Source: Enterococcus haemoperoxidus ATCC BAA-382 (GTDB lineage Bacteria; Bacillota; Bacilli; Lactobacillales; Enterococcaceae). From it: DNA of 64,000 nt. How positions within the stretch are numbered: position 1 is the first letter of the stretch; every line of letters begins with the position of its first letter. Position numbers and translations under genes: made by a program. The stretch spans positions 1,499,464 to 1,563,463 of the forward strand of contig NZ_KE136479.1 of assembly GCF_000407165.1 (NCBI RefSeq), written 5' to 3'. The notes beneath the pieces were generated by a model. The model saw only the letters and a program-made list of their open reading frames with translations. It was not told where the DNA came from and did no database searches. Below, piece after piece: positions 37,067 to 45,651 of this stretch.

Positions 37067-37537
37067 CTAGTTCTTAAAAACTCTCCTAAAAACAGCAAAA
37101 AACGAACAATAGTGAATTTCAAGCAAAAAAAGTAAAACAAAACATACAGCGTCTTGTTTTACAAGCATAAAATCTGTTTCATCATTTTGTTTGTTTTTTT
37201 CTTCCAACCGATCGATTTTATCATGAAGATCAGCAGTCGTCTTTTGTAATTCATCATGCATATTATCATGTTTTTTATGTAATGTTGATAGGCTATGGTG
37301 GATAAGCGTACCACTTCCTGCTGCCAAAGAGGCGCCTAAGGTACCCAAGACATTCGTATAATTCCCTAAAATCAACTGAACACTAGCGGATGGATGTAGA
37401 TTTTTCAACAGAGGAATCCACATAGTTAAAACAGCAAAAACAACTAAATAGAAAAAAAGAAATATATAGATAAAAACGGACACTTTACTAGATAATAATG
37501 CTGGAATTTGTTCTAAAGACCGCTTCTCTCGTTGCAT
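37067..37537 (-). CDS. Hypothetical membrane protein, C-terminus probably frameshifted
   Basis: 156 aa as read. Two hydrophobic segments (~18-45 and ~52-78) are followed by a charged coiled-coil-like stretch (HKKHDNMHDELQK ... DKIDRLEEKNKQND). I recognise no family. The last ~31 codons run through an intrinsic terminator (37132-37162) and a PurBox-like site (37101-37112), which is unexpected for coding DNA. In a neighbouring frame the reading stops at TAA 37161-37159, at the base of the terminator; a one-base change near the 7-A run (EEKNK codons) would produce this. Its predicted promoter overlaps an ACTATCT/AGATAGT dyad near 37576-37599. Confidence 0.6.
   Translation of the reverse strand: MQREKRSLEQIPALLSSKVSVFIYIFLFFYLVVFAVLTMWIPLLKNLHPSASVQLILGNYTNVLGTLGASLAAGSGTLIHHSLSTLHKKHDNMHDELQKTTADLHDKIDRLEEKNKQNDETDFMLVKQDAVCFVLLFLLEIHYCSFFAVFRRVFKN
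37101..37112 (-). promoter_or_regulatory. PurBox-like site upstream of guaD
   Basis: AACGAACAATAG on the plus strand, about 85-90 bp upstream of the likely guaD transcription start (TATAAT at 37030-37025). It resembles the guaC site at 34201-34216. Confidence 0.55.
37124..37162 (-). terminator. Terminator overlapping the end of the hypothetical membrane protein
   Basis: Minus strand GTAAAACAA / TTGTTTTAC stem followed by TTTTTTT. It lies inside the annotated C-terminal codons. Confidence 0.8.
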
Positions 37538-37679
37538 TTCTTGTCGACTCCTTTTCTGGCTATCACTTTTAAGTAACTATCTTTATTATGATAGATAGTA
37601 AAACAAAAGTAAATTATCGACTCCTTCATTATTTTTTGACCTAATCTATAACAATCAGTTAAAAGAACAGCACTGCCTT

Positions 37680-37707
37680 TTGATTCTAGCTAAAATTGAG
37701 TTATACT
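37680..37707 (+). promoter_or_regulatory. Promoter of MBL hydrolase operon
   Basis: TTGATT (37680-37685), 16-bp spacer, TATACT (37702-37707), about 37 bp before the start codon. Confidence 0.7.
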
Positions 37708-37743
37708 TAAAGATGAACCATACTTACTAGGAGGCAAATGACT

Positions 37744-38370
37744 ATGCTGAAAATCGAACGAATCCAAACTGGTGTTATCCAAGAAAATTGTTACTTAATT
37801 TATAATGAAACAAACTTATTAATCATCGATCCAGGTGCTGAAGCAGAAAAAATAGCCGCTTTGATTGAAAAAACAGGTAAAAAACCGATTGCTATTTTAC
37901 TGACACATACACATTATGATCATATCGGCGCAGTTGAAGAGCTTCGCCATCAATACAACATTCCTGTCTATGTTAGTCCATTAGAACAAGAATGGCTGTC
38001 AAACCCAGTCCTCAACTTATCTGGATTAGGTCGTCATAATGATATTGCTGATATTATTGTTCAACCTGCTGAGGAAGAATTTGAACTGACCGATTATGAT
38101 TTGGGTGGAATGAAGTTTTCTGTTGTTCCAACACCTGGCCATTCGATTGGCAGTGTAAGTTTTGTCTTCGATGACTTCGTTGTCACAGGAGACGCATTAT
38201 TTAAAGGAAGTATCGGTAGAACTGACTTACACACAGGAGATATGCAACAGTTACTTCACAGTATCAACACCTATCTTTTCACATTGCCTGATGAATTTCC
38301 AGCCTACCCTGGACATGGTGATGCTACAACGATCGAACATGAGAAAAAAACAAATCCATTTTTCAACTAA
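37744..38370 (+). CDS. Metallo-beta-lactamase-fold hydrolase (YqgX/glyoxalase II-like)
   Basis: 208 aa, cytosolic. The metal motif is LTHTHYDHIGAVE near residue 55, with later ligands in PTPGHSIGSVSFV near 130, DALFKGSIGRTD near 151 and the final PAYPGHGDATT. The size and the GRTD box match the YqgX/GloB-like hydroxyacylglutathione hydrolase-type subgroup whose substrate in Firmicutes is uncertain. AGGAGG lies 3 bp before ATG 37738 but 9 bp before ATG 37744, so I take the second. A histidine phosphatase follows 48 bp downstream. Confidence 0.88.
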   Translation: MLKIERIQTGVIQENCYLIYNETNLLIIDPGAEAEKIAALIEKTGKKPIAILLTHTHYDHIGAVEELRHQYNIPVYVSPLEQEWLSNPVLNLSGLGRHNDIADIIVQPAEEEFELTDYDLGGMKFSVVPTPGHSIGSVSFVFDDFVVTGDALFKGSIGRTDLHTGDMQQLLHSINTYLFTLPDEFPAYPGHGDATTIEHEKKTNPFFN

Positions 38371-38418
38371 AGAAGAAACAAAACCTTATTATATAGCTAT
38401 TAAAGGAGGAATTAAGGT

Positions 38419-39120
38419 ATGAATGAACCGACAACGCTATACATTATCCGTCATGGGAAAACCATGTTCAATACAATAGGTAGAACTCAGGGATGGTCAG
38501 ATACGCCGTTGACGAAAGAGGGAGAAAAGACAATTCATTATTTAGGCCTTGGTTTGCAAGAGACTAATTTTAAAGAGGCATACTCCAGTGACAGCGGACG
38601 TGCGATGCAGACCGCACGCATTATTTTACAAGAACATCCAAATGGGGCTGATATTCCTTATGCTACAGATAGTCGTATTCGCGAATGGTGTTTTGGCTCT
38701 TTAGATGGTGGGTATGATGGCGAGCTTTGGGGTGTGGTCCCTAGGATTTTAGCTTTTAAAAATTATGATGACATGATGACCAATAGAATCAGTTATAAAG
38801 ATTTGGCTGACGCTATCATCGCTGCTGACACAGCAAATTGGGCCGAACCTTATGAAAAAATTCGTGAACGAGTTTGGAGCGGGTTTGAAGATATTGCTCA
38901 CTATCGAGAAAAAAATGGTGGCGGTAATGTGATGATTGTCTCTCATGGATTGACGATTTCATTTTTAATGTCATTGATCGATAATAGCTTGCCTATGCAA
39001 ATTGGCCTTGAAAATGGCAGTGTGACTAAACTTATCTATGAGAATGGTAAATTTACGATTGACACCGTCAATGATACCCACTATATTGAGAATGGTCGTG
39101 AGATTGCATCAAATAATTAA
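38419..39120 (+). CDS. Histidine phosphatase family protein (phosphoglycerate mutase-like)
   Basis: 233 aa. The catalytic RHG motif is LYIIRHGKTMFN near residue 8, the second His lies in MIVSHGLTISFLM near 171, and SDSGRAMQTARII and EWCFGSLDG supply the other phosphate ligands. It resembles broad phosphatases of the branch that is not metabolic GpmA (GpmA is ~230-250 aa with a different N-terminus). The substrate is unknown. The SD AAAGGAGG is strong. It is likely co-transcribed with the MBL hydrolase. Confidence 0.9.
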   Translation: MNEPTTLYIIRHGKTMFNTIGRTQGWSDTPLTKEGEKTIHYLGLGLQETNFKEAYSSDSGRAMQTARIILQEHPNGADIPYATDSRIREWCFGSLDGGYDGELWGVVPRILAFKNYDDMMTNRISYKDLADAIIAADTANWAEPYEKIRERVWSGFEDIAHYREKNGGGNVMIVSHGLTISFLMSLIDNSLPMQIGLENGSVTKLIYENGKFTIDTVNDTHYIENGREIASNN

Positions 39121-39128
39121 ACGTTCAA

Positions 39129-39180
39129 AAATAAGAGTATGGGAGAACAAAAGTTTTGTTTTCTCTCATACTCTTATTTC
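39129..39180. terminator. Bidirectional terminator, histidine phosphatase / murR
   Basis: AAATAAGAGTATG ... CATACTCTTATTT with an inner GAGA/TCTC extension: a long, near-perfect stem between convergent genes. Confidence 0.8.
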
Positions 39181-39206
39181 TATCGCTTATTTAATGACTT
39201 TTTTTC

Positions 39207-40064
39207 TTAATTTAAATCCTTCTTTACGATTTCAACTGCTTCCTTAGAATCTTGGATTTTTTCTAAAGTCTCATTATAGTTTTTGGCCGCATAGGCAAAA
39301 AATAAAACATCAACTACATAAAGTTGAGCTGTTAGTGAAACAGTTGCAGCACTTCTTAATGGGGCTTCTCCTCCAATTGGCGTCAATAACAAAATAGAAC
39401 TTTTTTGTGCCAAAGCTGAATCAGAATTAGCAGTCAAACCGATTACTGTCAATCCTTTTTCAATCGCAAGATCTGCGAGTGCATTCGTTTCCTGATTTGT
39501 ACCTGAATGTGAGATTCCGATAAAAATTCCTTTTAGTCTATTTGTCCCGATTGCAGATGCAAACAAATGATGATCCATTGTAAAAAATACACTTAACCCT
39601 AGACGAGTAAATTTTTGATAAATATCTTGTGCAACTAATGATGATGCACCTAAACCGTAAACAAAGATAATTTCTGCCGTCTCCAGTTCTTTAACTGCCT
39701 GATCAATTGCTTGGTCTTCTAAATGTTCATTCGTCCGTTCTAGAACATGGATCAGACGGTGCTGTAGTTTTTCTTTGATTGCAGCTGTTGTTTCACCGTT
39801 TTCGACCTCTGTATACATTTGTGTATCAACAGTTCCCAGATTAGCCGAAAGTAACAATTTTAAATCAGTGAAACCACTAACCTCAATTGATCGGCAGAAA
39901 CGAATAATTGCTGCTGGACTGGAACCAGATTTCTTAGCAAGTTCTTTAGCACTCAAATTAATCACTGCACTAGTATTTTCTAAAATGTATTCTGCCACTT
40001 TTTGCTCAGAACCAGGCAAGTGTTTAAGATGATCCTGAATCGTTAAAATTATATTTTGCTGCAT
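39207..40064 (-). CDS. murR: MurR/RpiR family regulator of MurNAc use
   Basis: 285 aa. N-terminal RpiR helix-turn-helix (NLSAKELAKKSGSSPAAIIRFCRSIEVSGF, ~35-65). A SIS sugar-phosphate-binding domain follows (~105-265: IIFVYGLGASSLVAQDIY, GIFIGISHSGTNQETNAL). By context the ligand is MurNAc-6P. It lies next to murP-murQ-mupG. A perfect 11-bp inverted repeat brackets its promoter. Confidence 0.88.
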   Translation of the reverse strand: MQQNIILTIQDHLKHLPGSEQKVAEYILENTSAVINLSAKELAKKSGSSPAAIIRFCRSIEVSGFTDLKLLLSANLGTVDTQMYTEVENGETTAAIKEKLQHRLIHVLERTNEHLEDQAIDQAVKELETAEIIFVYGLGASSLVAQDIYQKFTRLGLSVFFTMDHHLFASAIGTNRLKGIFIGISHSGTNQETNALADLAIEKGLTVIGLTANSDSALAQKSSILLLTPIGGEAPLRSAATVSLTAQLYVVDVLFFAYAAKNYNETLEKIQDSKEAVEIVKKDLN

Positions 40065-40100
40065 TCCCTACACATCCTTTTTTCTGCCGAAGTCAAACAT

Positions 40101-40175
40101 ATTTAGCGAATGTTTCAACAGCTTACTATATTATTATAACGAAAATGAAACAGAAAAGAAATGTATTCGCTAAAT
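40101..40175 (-). promoter_or_regulatory. murR promoter region with ATTTAGCGAAT inverted repeat
   Basis: Arms ATTTAGCGAAT (40101-40111) and ATTCGCTAAAT (40165-40175) are perfect inverted repeats 64 bp apart, about six helical turns. A TATAAT -10 lies between them on the minus strand. Confidence 0.7.
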
Positions 40176-40199
40176 AATGAATTCTTTTTTCTCATAAAA

Positions 40200-40245
40200 A
40201 AACTGACTTCAATTAGCTTAGCACTCTACTAAGAAATCAGTTTTT
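40200..40245 (-). terminator. Terminator after murP
   Basis: Minus strand AACTGATTTC ... GAAGTCAGTT stem followed by TTTTTT; separates the mup operon from murR. Confidence 0.7.
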
Positions 40246-40272
40246 TAATCATTACTAGCTGAAATTACTTTT

Positions 40273-41718
40273 TTATTTTTCTTGAAGATCTTTTGGAATT
40301 CCAAAGAAAAATGTTGCAACAAAACCTCCAGCATACGCTGCTAATAAGCCTAACACATAAGCTAGCCATTGATTGTTCGCAATTAACGGAATCAAAGCCA
40401 CGCCACTTGGTCCAATTGCAATCGAGCCAACATTACCAAAAGCACCAATCACAGCGCCACCAATACCACCGCCAATACACGCTGTAACAAAAGGACGCCC
40501 AAGTGGTAATGTTACCCCATAAATAAGAGGTTCACCAATTCCTAAAATCCCCACAGGCAATGCACCTTTGATCATTTCGACAAGTTTAGTAGCGTTTTTA
40601 CAGCGAATCCATAGCGCCAATGCTGCACCTACTTGTCCTGCGCCAGCCATTGCTAGAATCGGTAATAATAACGTCATACCCGTTTGAGTGATCATTTCAA
40701 TGTGGATCGGTGTCAATATTTGATGAAGTCCAAACATGACCATTGGCAAGAAAGTAGCGCCTAAAGTAAACCCAGCTAACATTCCGCCTTTTTCCAATAC
40801 AATATTGATTACCCCAACAAGACTATTTGAAATAAATCCTGCAACTGGCATGATTAAGAATATTGTAATCAAGCCAATCACAAGTAAAGAAACAGTCGGT
40901 GTTATAATAATATCAATTGAATCTGGAATTACTTTATGCAATTGTTTTTCTATTAAAGAAAGTAACCAAACTGCAAAGATGACTCCAATAATACCGCCTT
41001 GACCAGCTGATAAAGTACCGCCAGTCAAAATATTAGGTAATGGTGCCTCTGGGTTCATTCCAGTCAGCATTGTCACCGCACCAATTACACCACCAAGAGC
41101 TGGCGTTGCACCGAATTCACTGGCACTATTGATCCCTGTATATAACGCTAGATAAGCAAAAATTCCATTTTTAATAATGTTTAGAACATCGATATATTGT
41201 TGCCAAGAATCACCGATTGTTCCCGCAACTAGTAGATTGGACATAACGGCAGCAATCCCACCAATAATCCCAGCACCAACAAAGGCTGGAATCATTGGAA
41301 CAAAAATATTAGAAATCGATTTCAAAACTGCTTTAAAACCAGAGTTATTTTTATTTTTTTCCTTTTGTGCAGCTTTGACTTGTGCAGCTTTTTCTTCAAC
41401 TAATTGCTTTCCTGAAAGCTCAGTTTGTTTTTCATCTGGGTTAGGAAATGCTTCTCCCAGCTTGACACCCGCCATATCAACCATTTCTTGTGCCACCTTA
41501 TTGACAGTTCCAGGTCCGATCACGACTTGCAAGGTATCGTCTTCTACAACCCCCATTACACCATCAATTTTTTTTAATTCTTCTAATTTTACTTTATCAT
41601 AATCACGAATATCCATACGAACACGTGTCATACAATGGCGTAACTTTTCTACATTTCCCTGACCGCCTACTTCTTCATAAATTTCCCTAGCCAAACGTTT
41701 GATTTTATCTTCTGCCAT
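40273..41718 (-). CDS. murP: PTS EIIBC for N-acetylmuramic acid (MurP)
   Basis: 481 aa. EIIB is at the N-terminus (~1-85) with phospho-Cys in [12 protein letters not shown] near residue 29. A linker of ~25 charged residues precedes a Glc-superfamily EIIC (~115-475) with about ten membrane segments and [16 protein letters not shown] near 400. No EIIA domain is fused; the EIIA gene at 43870 can supply it. It imports MurNAc (or the disaccharide) as the 6-phosphate. It sits last in the mupG-murQ-murP unit. Confidence 0.9.
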   Translation of the reverse strand: MAEDKIKRLAREIYEEVGGQGNVEKLRHCMTRVRMDIRDYDKVKLEELKKIDGVMGVVEDDTLQVVIGPGTVNKVAQEMVDMAGVKLGEAFPNPDEKQTELSGKQLVEEKAAQVKAAQKEKNKNNSGFKAVLKSISNIFVPMIPAFVGAGIIGGIAAVMSNLLVAGTIGDSWQQYIDVLNIIKNGIFAYLALYTGINSASEFGATPALGGVIGAVTMLTGMNPEAPLPNILTGGTLSAGQGGIIGVIFAVWLLSLIEKQLHKVIPDSIDIIITPTVSLLVIGLITIFLIMPVAGFISNSLVGVINIVLEKGGMLAGFTLGATFLPMVMFGLHQILTPIHIEMITQTGMTLLLPILAMAGAGQVGAALALWIRCKNATKLVEMIKGALPVGILGIGEPLIYGVTLPLGRPFVTACIGGGIGGAVIGAFGNVGSIAIGPSGVALIPLIANNQWLAYVLGLLAAYAGGFVATFFFGIPKDLQEK

Positions 41719-41741
41719 GATGTTTTCCTCCTTTAAACTTT

Positions 41742-42629
41742 TTAAATTGTATTTTTTATGAAATTATTACCTTGTCTTAATTTTTCCGCCGCTTCTTCTT
41801 TTGTGGCATTTGTCAGCAACATAACAATAGCGAGTTTTACATTTTCATCGGCTTTTACAAAATAGGCTGTAGCTGTCTCATAATCACAGTTCGTTGCTTC
41901 CATAATAATTCGTTTTGATCGTTCCACTAGCTTCTCATTTGTTGGTTTTACATCTACCATCAAATTATTGTATACCTTACCGATTCCAATCATTGAAATA
42001 GTTGATAACATGTTTAAAATCATTTTTTGTGCTGTCCCTGATTTCAAGCGTGTTGACCCCGTCAAAAATTCTGGTCCTGCATCAACTTCGATCGGTATCT
42101 TAGCATATTGACTGATTTCAGCTTCTTTATTACATGAAATCGAAGCAGTCGCAGCACCAATTGAGTTAGCGTAAGACAAACCACCAATCACATAAGGCGT
42201 TCGCCCACTTGCAGCAATTCCGATCACAACATCTTTATTTGTTAGTGCAATGTCCACTAAATCTTGCTGCCCTAAATCTTTTGAGTCTTCTGCTCCTTCA
42301 ACAGCTACAGTCATTGCTTTTTGGCCTCCAGCAATTAACCCCTGAACCATAGTAGGATCAACTCCGAAAGTTGGGACACACTCTGCAGCATCTAGCACAC
42401 CTAAACGACCGCTTGTTCCAGCGCCCATATAGATTAGTCTACCGCCTTCGTTAAATGATTTGATGATTGCTTTTATAGCTAGTTCGATTTCAGGAAGTGC
42501 TTCTCTAACTGCTAAAGCGACTTTCTGGTCTTCTTGATTCATTTTATCTAATGCTTCTTTTATCGTTAGTTGATCTAGGTTCATAGTTTCTTGATTTCTA
42601 CGTTCTGTAGTTAATTTTTCTAAATTCAT
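41742..42629 (-). CDS. murQ: N-acetylmuramic acid 6-phosphate etherase
   Basis: 295 aa SIS-domain enzyme that cleaves the lactyl ether of MurNAc-6P to GlcNAc-6P plus D-lactate. The active-site set is [26 protein letters not shown] near 63-88, [17 protein letters not shown] near 101, and [11 protein letters not shown] near 137. [18 protein letters not shown] near 190 completes the family pattern. It starts 1 bp after mupG. Confidence 0.97.
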   Translation of the reverse strand: MNLEKLTTERRNQETMNLDQLTIKEALDKMNQEDQKVALAVREALPEIELAIKAIIKSFNEGGRLIYMGAGTSGRLGVLDAAECVPTFGVDPTMVQGLIAGGQKAMTVAVEGAEDSKDLGQQDLVDIALTNKDVVIGIAASGRTPYVIGGLSYANSIGAATASISCNKEAEISQYAKIPIEVDAGPEFLTGSTRLKSGTAQKMILNMLSTISMIGIGKVYNNLMVDVKPTNEKLVERSKRIIMEATNCDYETATAYFVKADENVKLAIVMLLTNATKEEAAEKLRQGNNFIKNTI

Positions 42630-42630
42630 T

Positions 42631-43701
42631 TTATAAAGTTCCCTTCTCTATCAAATTAAACACTCTGCCTGCTTTTATTAACTTTAGTAAGGAGATGTCG
42701 TCTGTCACGATTTGTGCTGCAATATTGATTTTTTTGTTTGCTGGCAAATCGTTTTTTGTTATTTGTATTTCGCCCATGTATCTTCCATAAAGATGATTAT
42801 CAATCGTTACACTCCCTGTTTTACGTTCCAGTAAGACTTCAGGTTCGACCGTTACTATTTTATTGAATCGTGCATCTGCACTACGTATTACATCACGAGC
42901 ATCATCTTGTCTATTCTTATGTTCTCCTAAAATTTTCGAATAATAATTACTTCCAATATCAGCCACTTCTAACTGAAGAATTTGATCACGACTATATGCT
43001 TCAAATTGACGTATCGTACGTTTGGAAATTTTAGGGTCCCCAACATAAATACCGTCGACTTGATAATTCTCGTTCAAGTCTAATGCCGCTGAAAAGGGAT
43101 TGTCATACCGATGTTTTTCAAGTGTTGGTAGACCTTCCTGTAACGGTCCTCTCAATTGCTGATTTCCTGGAACAAAAGCGAATATTCGAAACCCAGATTG
43201 CTTCAACCACTGATTCTTCTCGTTGAAAAATTGACTAGATAAACCAGTTTCAGGTCTAGGATAATAATTATGCCAAGCTTCAAAATTTGTAAAATCTGCG
43301 TTAAATGTCTGTAATTCTTCCACATCCTCTGCTGAAATGGTACTAGCATTCAGACCGATCGTTAAATACTGAGAAGCTTCAGCGATTGCTTGATTTGAAA
43401 TAGCATAATCCATACGTAAACCAGTAACGCCCAAAGTTAAAATCTCATCTAAACGTTCAAAAGAAAAACCTGCGCGTTTTAAAGCTTCGCCTGAAATATC
43501 TACCATTAATTTCATATCCAACTTTTGGGCAATTTGACCTAGTTCTTTCAATCTTTTTGCATATAATGTCGCATCATCTTCTGGAATATGTAACGAAGTA
43601 AAGATGCCTTTAAAACCAATGTTACTCATTTCTTGAATATATGTACGTGTTTCATCCGTTATCTCTTCACTCAAAAAAATCGAAATACCATACATTTTCA
43701 T
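42631..43701 (-). CDS. mupG: 6-phospho-N-acetylmuramidase MupG (DUF871)
   Basis: 356 aa cytosolic glycosidase. DUF871 barrel: [18 protein letters not shown] at the N-terminus, [15 protein letters not shown] near 29, [16 protein letters not shown] near 95, and [16 protein letters not shown] near 143. S. aureus MupG cleaves MurNAc-6P-GlcNAc taken up by MurP; the neighbours murQ and murP here fit that route. AGGAG sits 3 bp before ATG 43701 and 9 bp before ATG 43695, which may be the true start. Own promoter. Confidence 0.93.
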   Translation of the reverse strand: MKMYGISIFLSEEITDETRTYIQEMSNIGFKGIFTSLHIPEDDATLYAKRLKELGQIAQKLDMKLMVDISGEALKRAGFSFERLDEILTLGVTGLRMDYAISNQAIAEASQYLTIGLNASTISAEDVEELQTFNADFTNFEAWHNYYPRPETGLSSQFFNEKNQWLKQSGFRIFAFVPGNQQLRGPLQEGLPTLEKHRYDNPFSAALDLNENYQVDGIYVGDPKISKRTIRQFEAYSRDQILQLEVADIGSNYYSKILGEHKNRQDDARDVIRSADARFNKIVTVEPEVLLERKTGSVTIDNHLYGRYMGEIQITKNDLPANKKINIAAQIVTDDISLLKLIKAGRVFNLIEKGTL

Positions 43702-43724
43702 TTGCTCCTTCCTAATACGCTTTC

Positions 43725-43754
43725 ATTATAATTCAAATGAAATATAATTTCAAC
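43725..43754 (-). promoter_or_regulatory. mupG promoter with TGAAA/TTTCA half-sites
   Basis: Minus-strand -35 TTGAAA (43754-43749), 18-bp spacer, -10 TATAAT (43730-43725). TTTCA/TGAAA half-sites recur at 43721, 43738, 43749, 43781, 43791 and 43796, forming several dyads across the promoter; MurR is the obvious candidate binder. Confidence 0.7.
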
Positions 43755-43802
43755 CATTAATTTTAATTTACATATATAATGAAACTTTTTTTCATGAAAG
43801 GT

Positions 43803-43845
43803 AAAAAAAAGAGCGCTGAGATAAAACCAACACATTTATCTCGGC
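43803..43845 (-). terminator. Terminator after EIIA gene
   Basis: GCTGAGATAAA / TTTATCTCGGC stem, then TTTTTTTT on the minus strand. It separates the EIIA gene from the mupG promoter. Confidence 0.85.
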
Positions 43846-43869
43846 ACCTAATCTTAGTATATTTTTACA

Positions 43870-44361
43870 TTATGCTTTAGCAGTACCAACTTCATCCCCA
43901 GTGTTAACTTGTCCAATTCGACTAAGATCAAAGCTTTTTACCGCGTCCATATTGGTAATCACAACAACCATATCAGTTGCTTTCCCTGCAGACTTAATTG
44001 CCTCTAAATCAACATTTGCAACCAATGTCCCTTGCGATACTTTAGCCCCTTCACTAACTTTTATATCAAATGGTTCGCCATTAAGTTCCACAGTATCGAT
44101 TCCCATATGAAGTAAAATTTCAAGTCCATTTGCCATTTTCATCCCAATAGCATGTTTCGTTTGAAAAACACTTAAAATTTCTCCCGCAATCGGTGCATAA
44201 ATCTCTCCTGATTCTGGAATAACAGCAAAGCCGTCTCCCATCATTTTTTGTGAAAAAACAGGATCATTGACTTCACTAATTGGAATTAGCTTACCTGTTG
44301 TTATTGCATATAACGTTTCATTTAATTGAACTGGTTCTTTCTTTTTCAAAAATCCAAACAT
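43870..44361 (-). CDS. PTS glucose-type EIIA component
   Basis: 163 aa soluble EIIA-Glc fold. Phosphorylated His lies in EILLHMGIDTVEL near residue 90; the second active-site His is in QTKHAIGMKM near 75. GAKVSQGTLVANVDLEAI and VVITNMD follow. A short N-terminal tail (MFGFLKKKEPVQ) is Crr-like. Placed directly upstream of the mup operon, it most likely phosphorylates MurP, which has no EIIA of its own; service to other EIIBC proteins is possible. Confidence 0.9.
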   Translation of the reverse strand: MFGFLKKKEPVQLNETLYAITTGKLIPISEVNDPVFSQKMMGDGFAVIPESGEIYAPIAGEILSVFQTKHAIGMKMANGLEILLHMGIDTVELNGEPFDIKVSEGAKVSQGTLVANVDLEAIKSAGKATDMVVVITNMDAVKSFDLSRIGQVNTGDEVGTAKA

Positions 44362-44394
44362 TTGTTTTCTCCTCCACTTTTCATGAATAGTAAT

Positions 44395-44423
44395 AGTATA
44401 GAAAATTCTCTGAATAATTACAA
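44395..44423 (-). promoter_or_regulatory. Promoter of EIIA gene
   Basis: Minus strand TTGTAA (44423-44418), 17-bp spacer, TATACT (44400-44395). Confidence 0.75.
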
Positions 44424-44472
44424 CAATGAATGTGTTTGATTCGAAATTTTTCTAATCCTACACAAAAGTTAG

Positions 44473-44501
44473 TTGGTTTTTCCAATTTTAAAAGGTATAC
44501 T
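44473..44501 (+). promoter_or_regulatory. Promoter of uppP
   Basis: TTGGTT (44473-44478), 17-bp spacer, TATACT (44496-44501), 40 bp before the ATG. Confidence 0.75.
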
Positions 44502-44541
44502 ATTAGTGATTTAATATTTTATACTGGAAAGGATTGAATCT

Positions 44542-45372
44542 ATGCTTTTATCAAATTTATGGAAAGCAATTATTCTAGGTATTATCGAAGGAGTAACGGA
44601 GTGGCTGCCGATCAGTAGTACTGGCCATTTAATTTTAGTGGATGAATTCATTAAAATGAATCTCAGTAAAGACTTTATGGAAATGTTCAACGTTGTCATT
44701 CAGCTTGGTGCAATTATGGCTGTCGTCGTTCTTTATTTTCACAAGCTAAACCCTTTTTCGCCGCAAAAAAATGAGACAGAGAAGAAAGATACTTGGATTC
44801 TTTGGTCAAAGGTTGTTGTGGCCTGTGCACCTGCTGCAATAATTGGTATTCCTTTGGACGATTGGCTCGAAGCAAAATTTCATAATTTCTTTACAGTTGC
44901 ATTGATGCTGATTATTTATGGGGTAGCTTTTGTTGTAATTGAAAAAAGAAATCGTGACCGTAAACCAAAGTGTACTGATCTAAGAGACTTCACGTATAAA
45001 GCCGCAGCAATTGTCGGTTTTTTCCAAGTATTATCGCTGATCCCTGGTACATCACGCTCAGGTGCGACGATTCTTGGGGCAATCATTATTGGCGCATCGC
45101 GATTTGTTGCGACAGAATTTTCATTTTTCCTTGGAATTCCTGTTATGTTCGGCGCAAGCTTTTTGAAGATTGCAAAGTTTGTTATGAAAGGAAATTCATT
45201 TGGATTCACCGAAACATTCATTTTATTAACTGGATCGATTGTAGCTTTTGTTGTGTCAATCGTAGTAATCAAGTTCTTATTGAACTACCTTAAACGTAAC
45301 GATTTTACCGCTTTTGGATGGTATCGAATTGTACTAGGTGTTCTGTTAATCAGTTATTGGTTATTTTCATAA
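44542..45372 (+). CDS. uppP: Undecaprenyl-diphosphatase (BacA/UppP)
   Basis: 276 aa membrane phosphatase that recycles undecaprenyl-PP to the lipid carrier; overproduction gives bacitracin resistance in this family. [19 protein letters not shown] near residue 15 and [20 protein letters not shown] near 170 are the two catalytic loops. Eight membrane segments. The SD GAAAGGA is normal. It carries its own promoter and terminator and is divergent from the EIIA gene. Confidence 0.97.
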   Translation: MLLSNLWKAIILGIIEGVTEWLPISSTGHLILVDEFIKMNLSKDFMEMFNVVIQLGAIMAVVVLYFHKLNPFSPQKNETEKKDTWILWSKVVVACAPAAIIGIPLDDWLEAKFHNFFTVALMLIIYGVAFVVIEKRNRDRKPKCTDLRDFTYKAAAIVGFFQVLSLIPGTSRSGATILGAIIIGASRFVATEFSFFLGIPVMFGASFLKIAKFVMKGNSFGFTETFILLTGSIVAFVVSIVVIKFLLNYLKRNDFTAFGWYRIVLGVLLISYWLFS

Positions 45373-45380
45373 TTATTTTG

Positions 45381-45410
45381 GAACCGATTTTTGAATCGGT
45401 TCTTTTTTTG
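45381..45410 (+). terminator. uppP terminator
   Basis: GAACCGATT / AATCGGTTC stem with a 4-nt loop and seven T's. Confidence 0.95.
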
Positions 45411-45486
45411 TTTGTATAACTATCTTTAAACGTCAAAAATAGACTTTACTAAGTAAATAGACACGATACTTTTTTTTATTTTCTGA

Positions 45487-45501
45487 TGATAATGATTATC
45501 A
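45487..45501 (+). promoter_or_regulatory. Perfect Fur box upstream of the metal ATPase
   Basis: TGATAATGATTATCA is a perfect 7-1-7 palindrome identical to the Firmicute Fur consensus. It lies about 150 bp before the P1B-type ATPase. Confidence 0.8.
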
Positions 45502-45564
45502 CTATTAATTAGAATAACTATCTTTATAAAATAATAAAGAACCCTACATAACAACAAACAAGTG

Positions 45565-45589
45565 AATGAGAATCACTATCGTTCTCATT
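45565..45589 (+). promoter_or_regulatory. Second dyad upstream of the metal ATPase
   Basis: AATGAGAA ... TTCTCATT, 8-bp perfect arms with a 9-bp centre. It resembles a degenerate Fur or PerR site (GAGAAT-type hexamers). Confidence 0.55.
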
Positions 45590-45651
45590 TAGACATTTCT
45601 ATTATCATTTACAAATTAAGTATGCTATGCTCTTTATAAGGAGTGATAATC

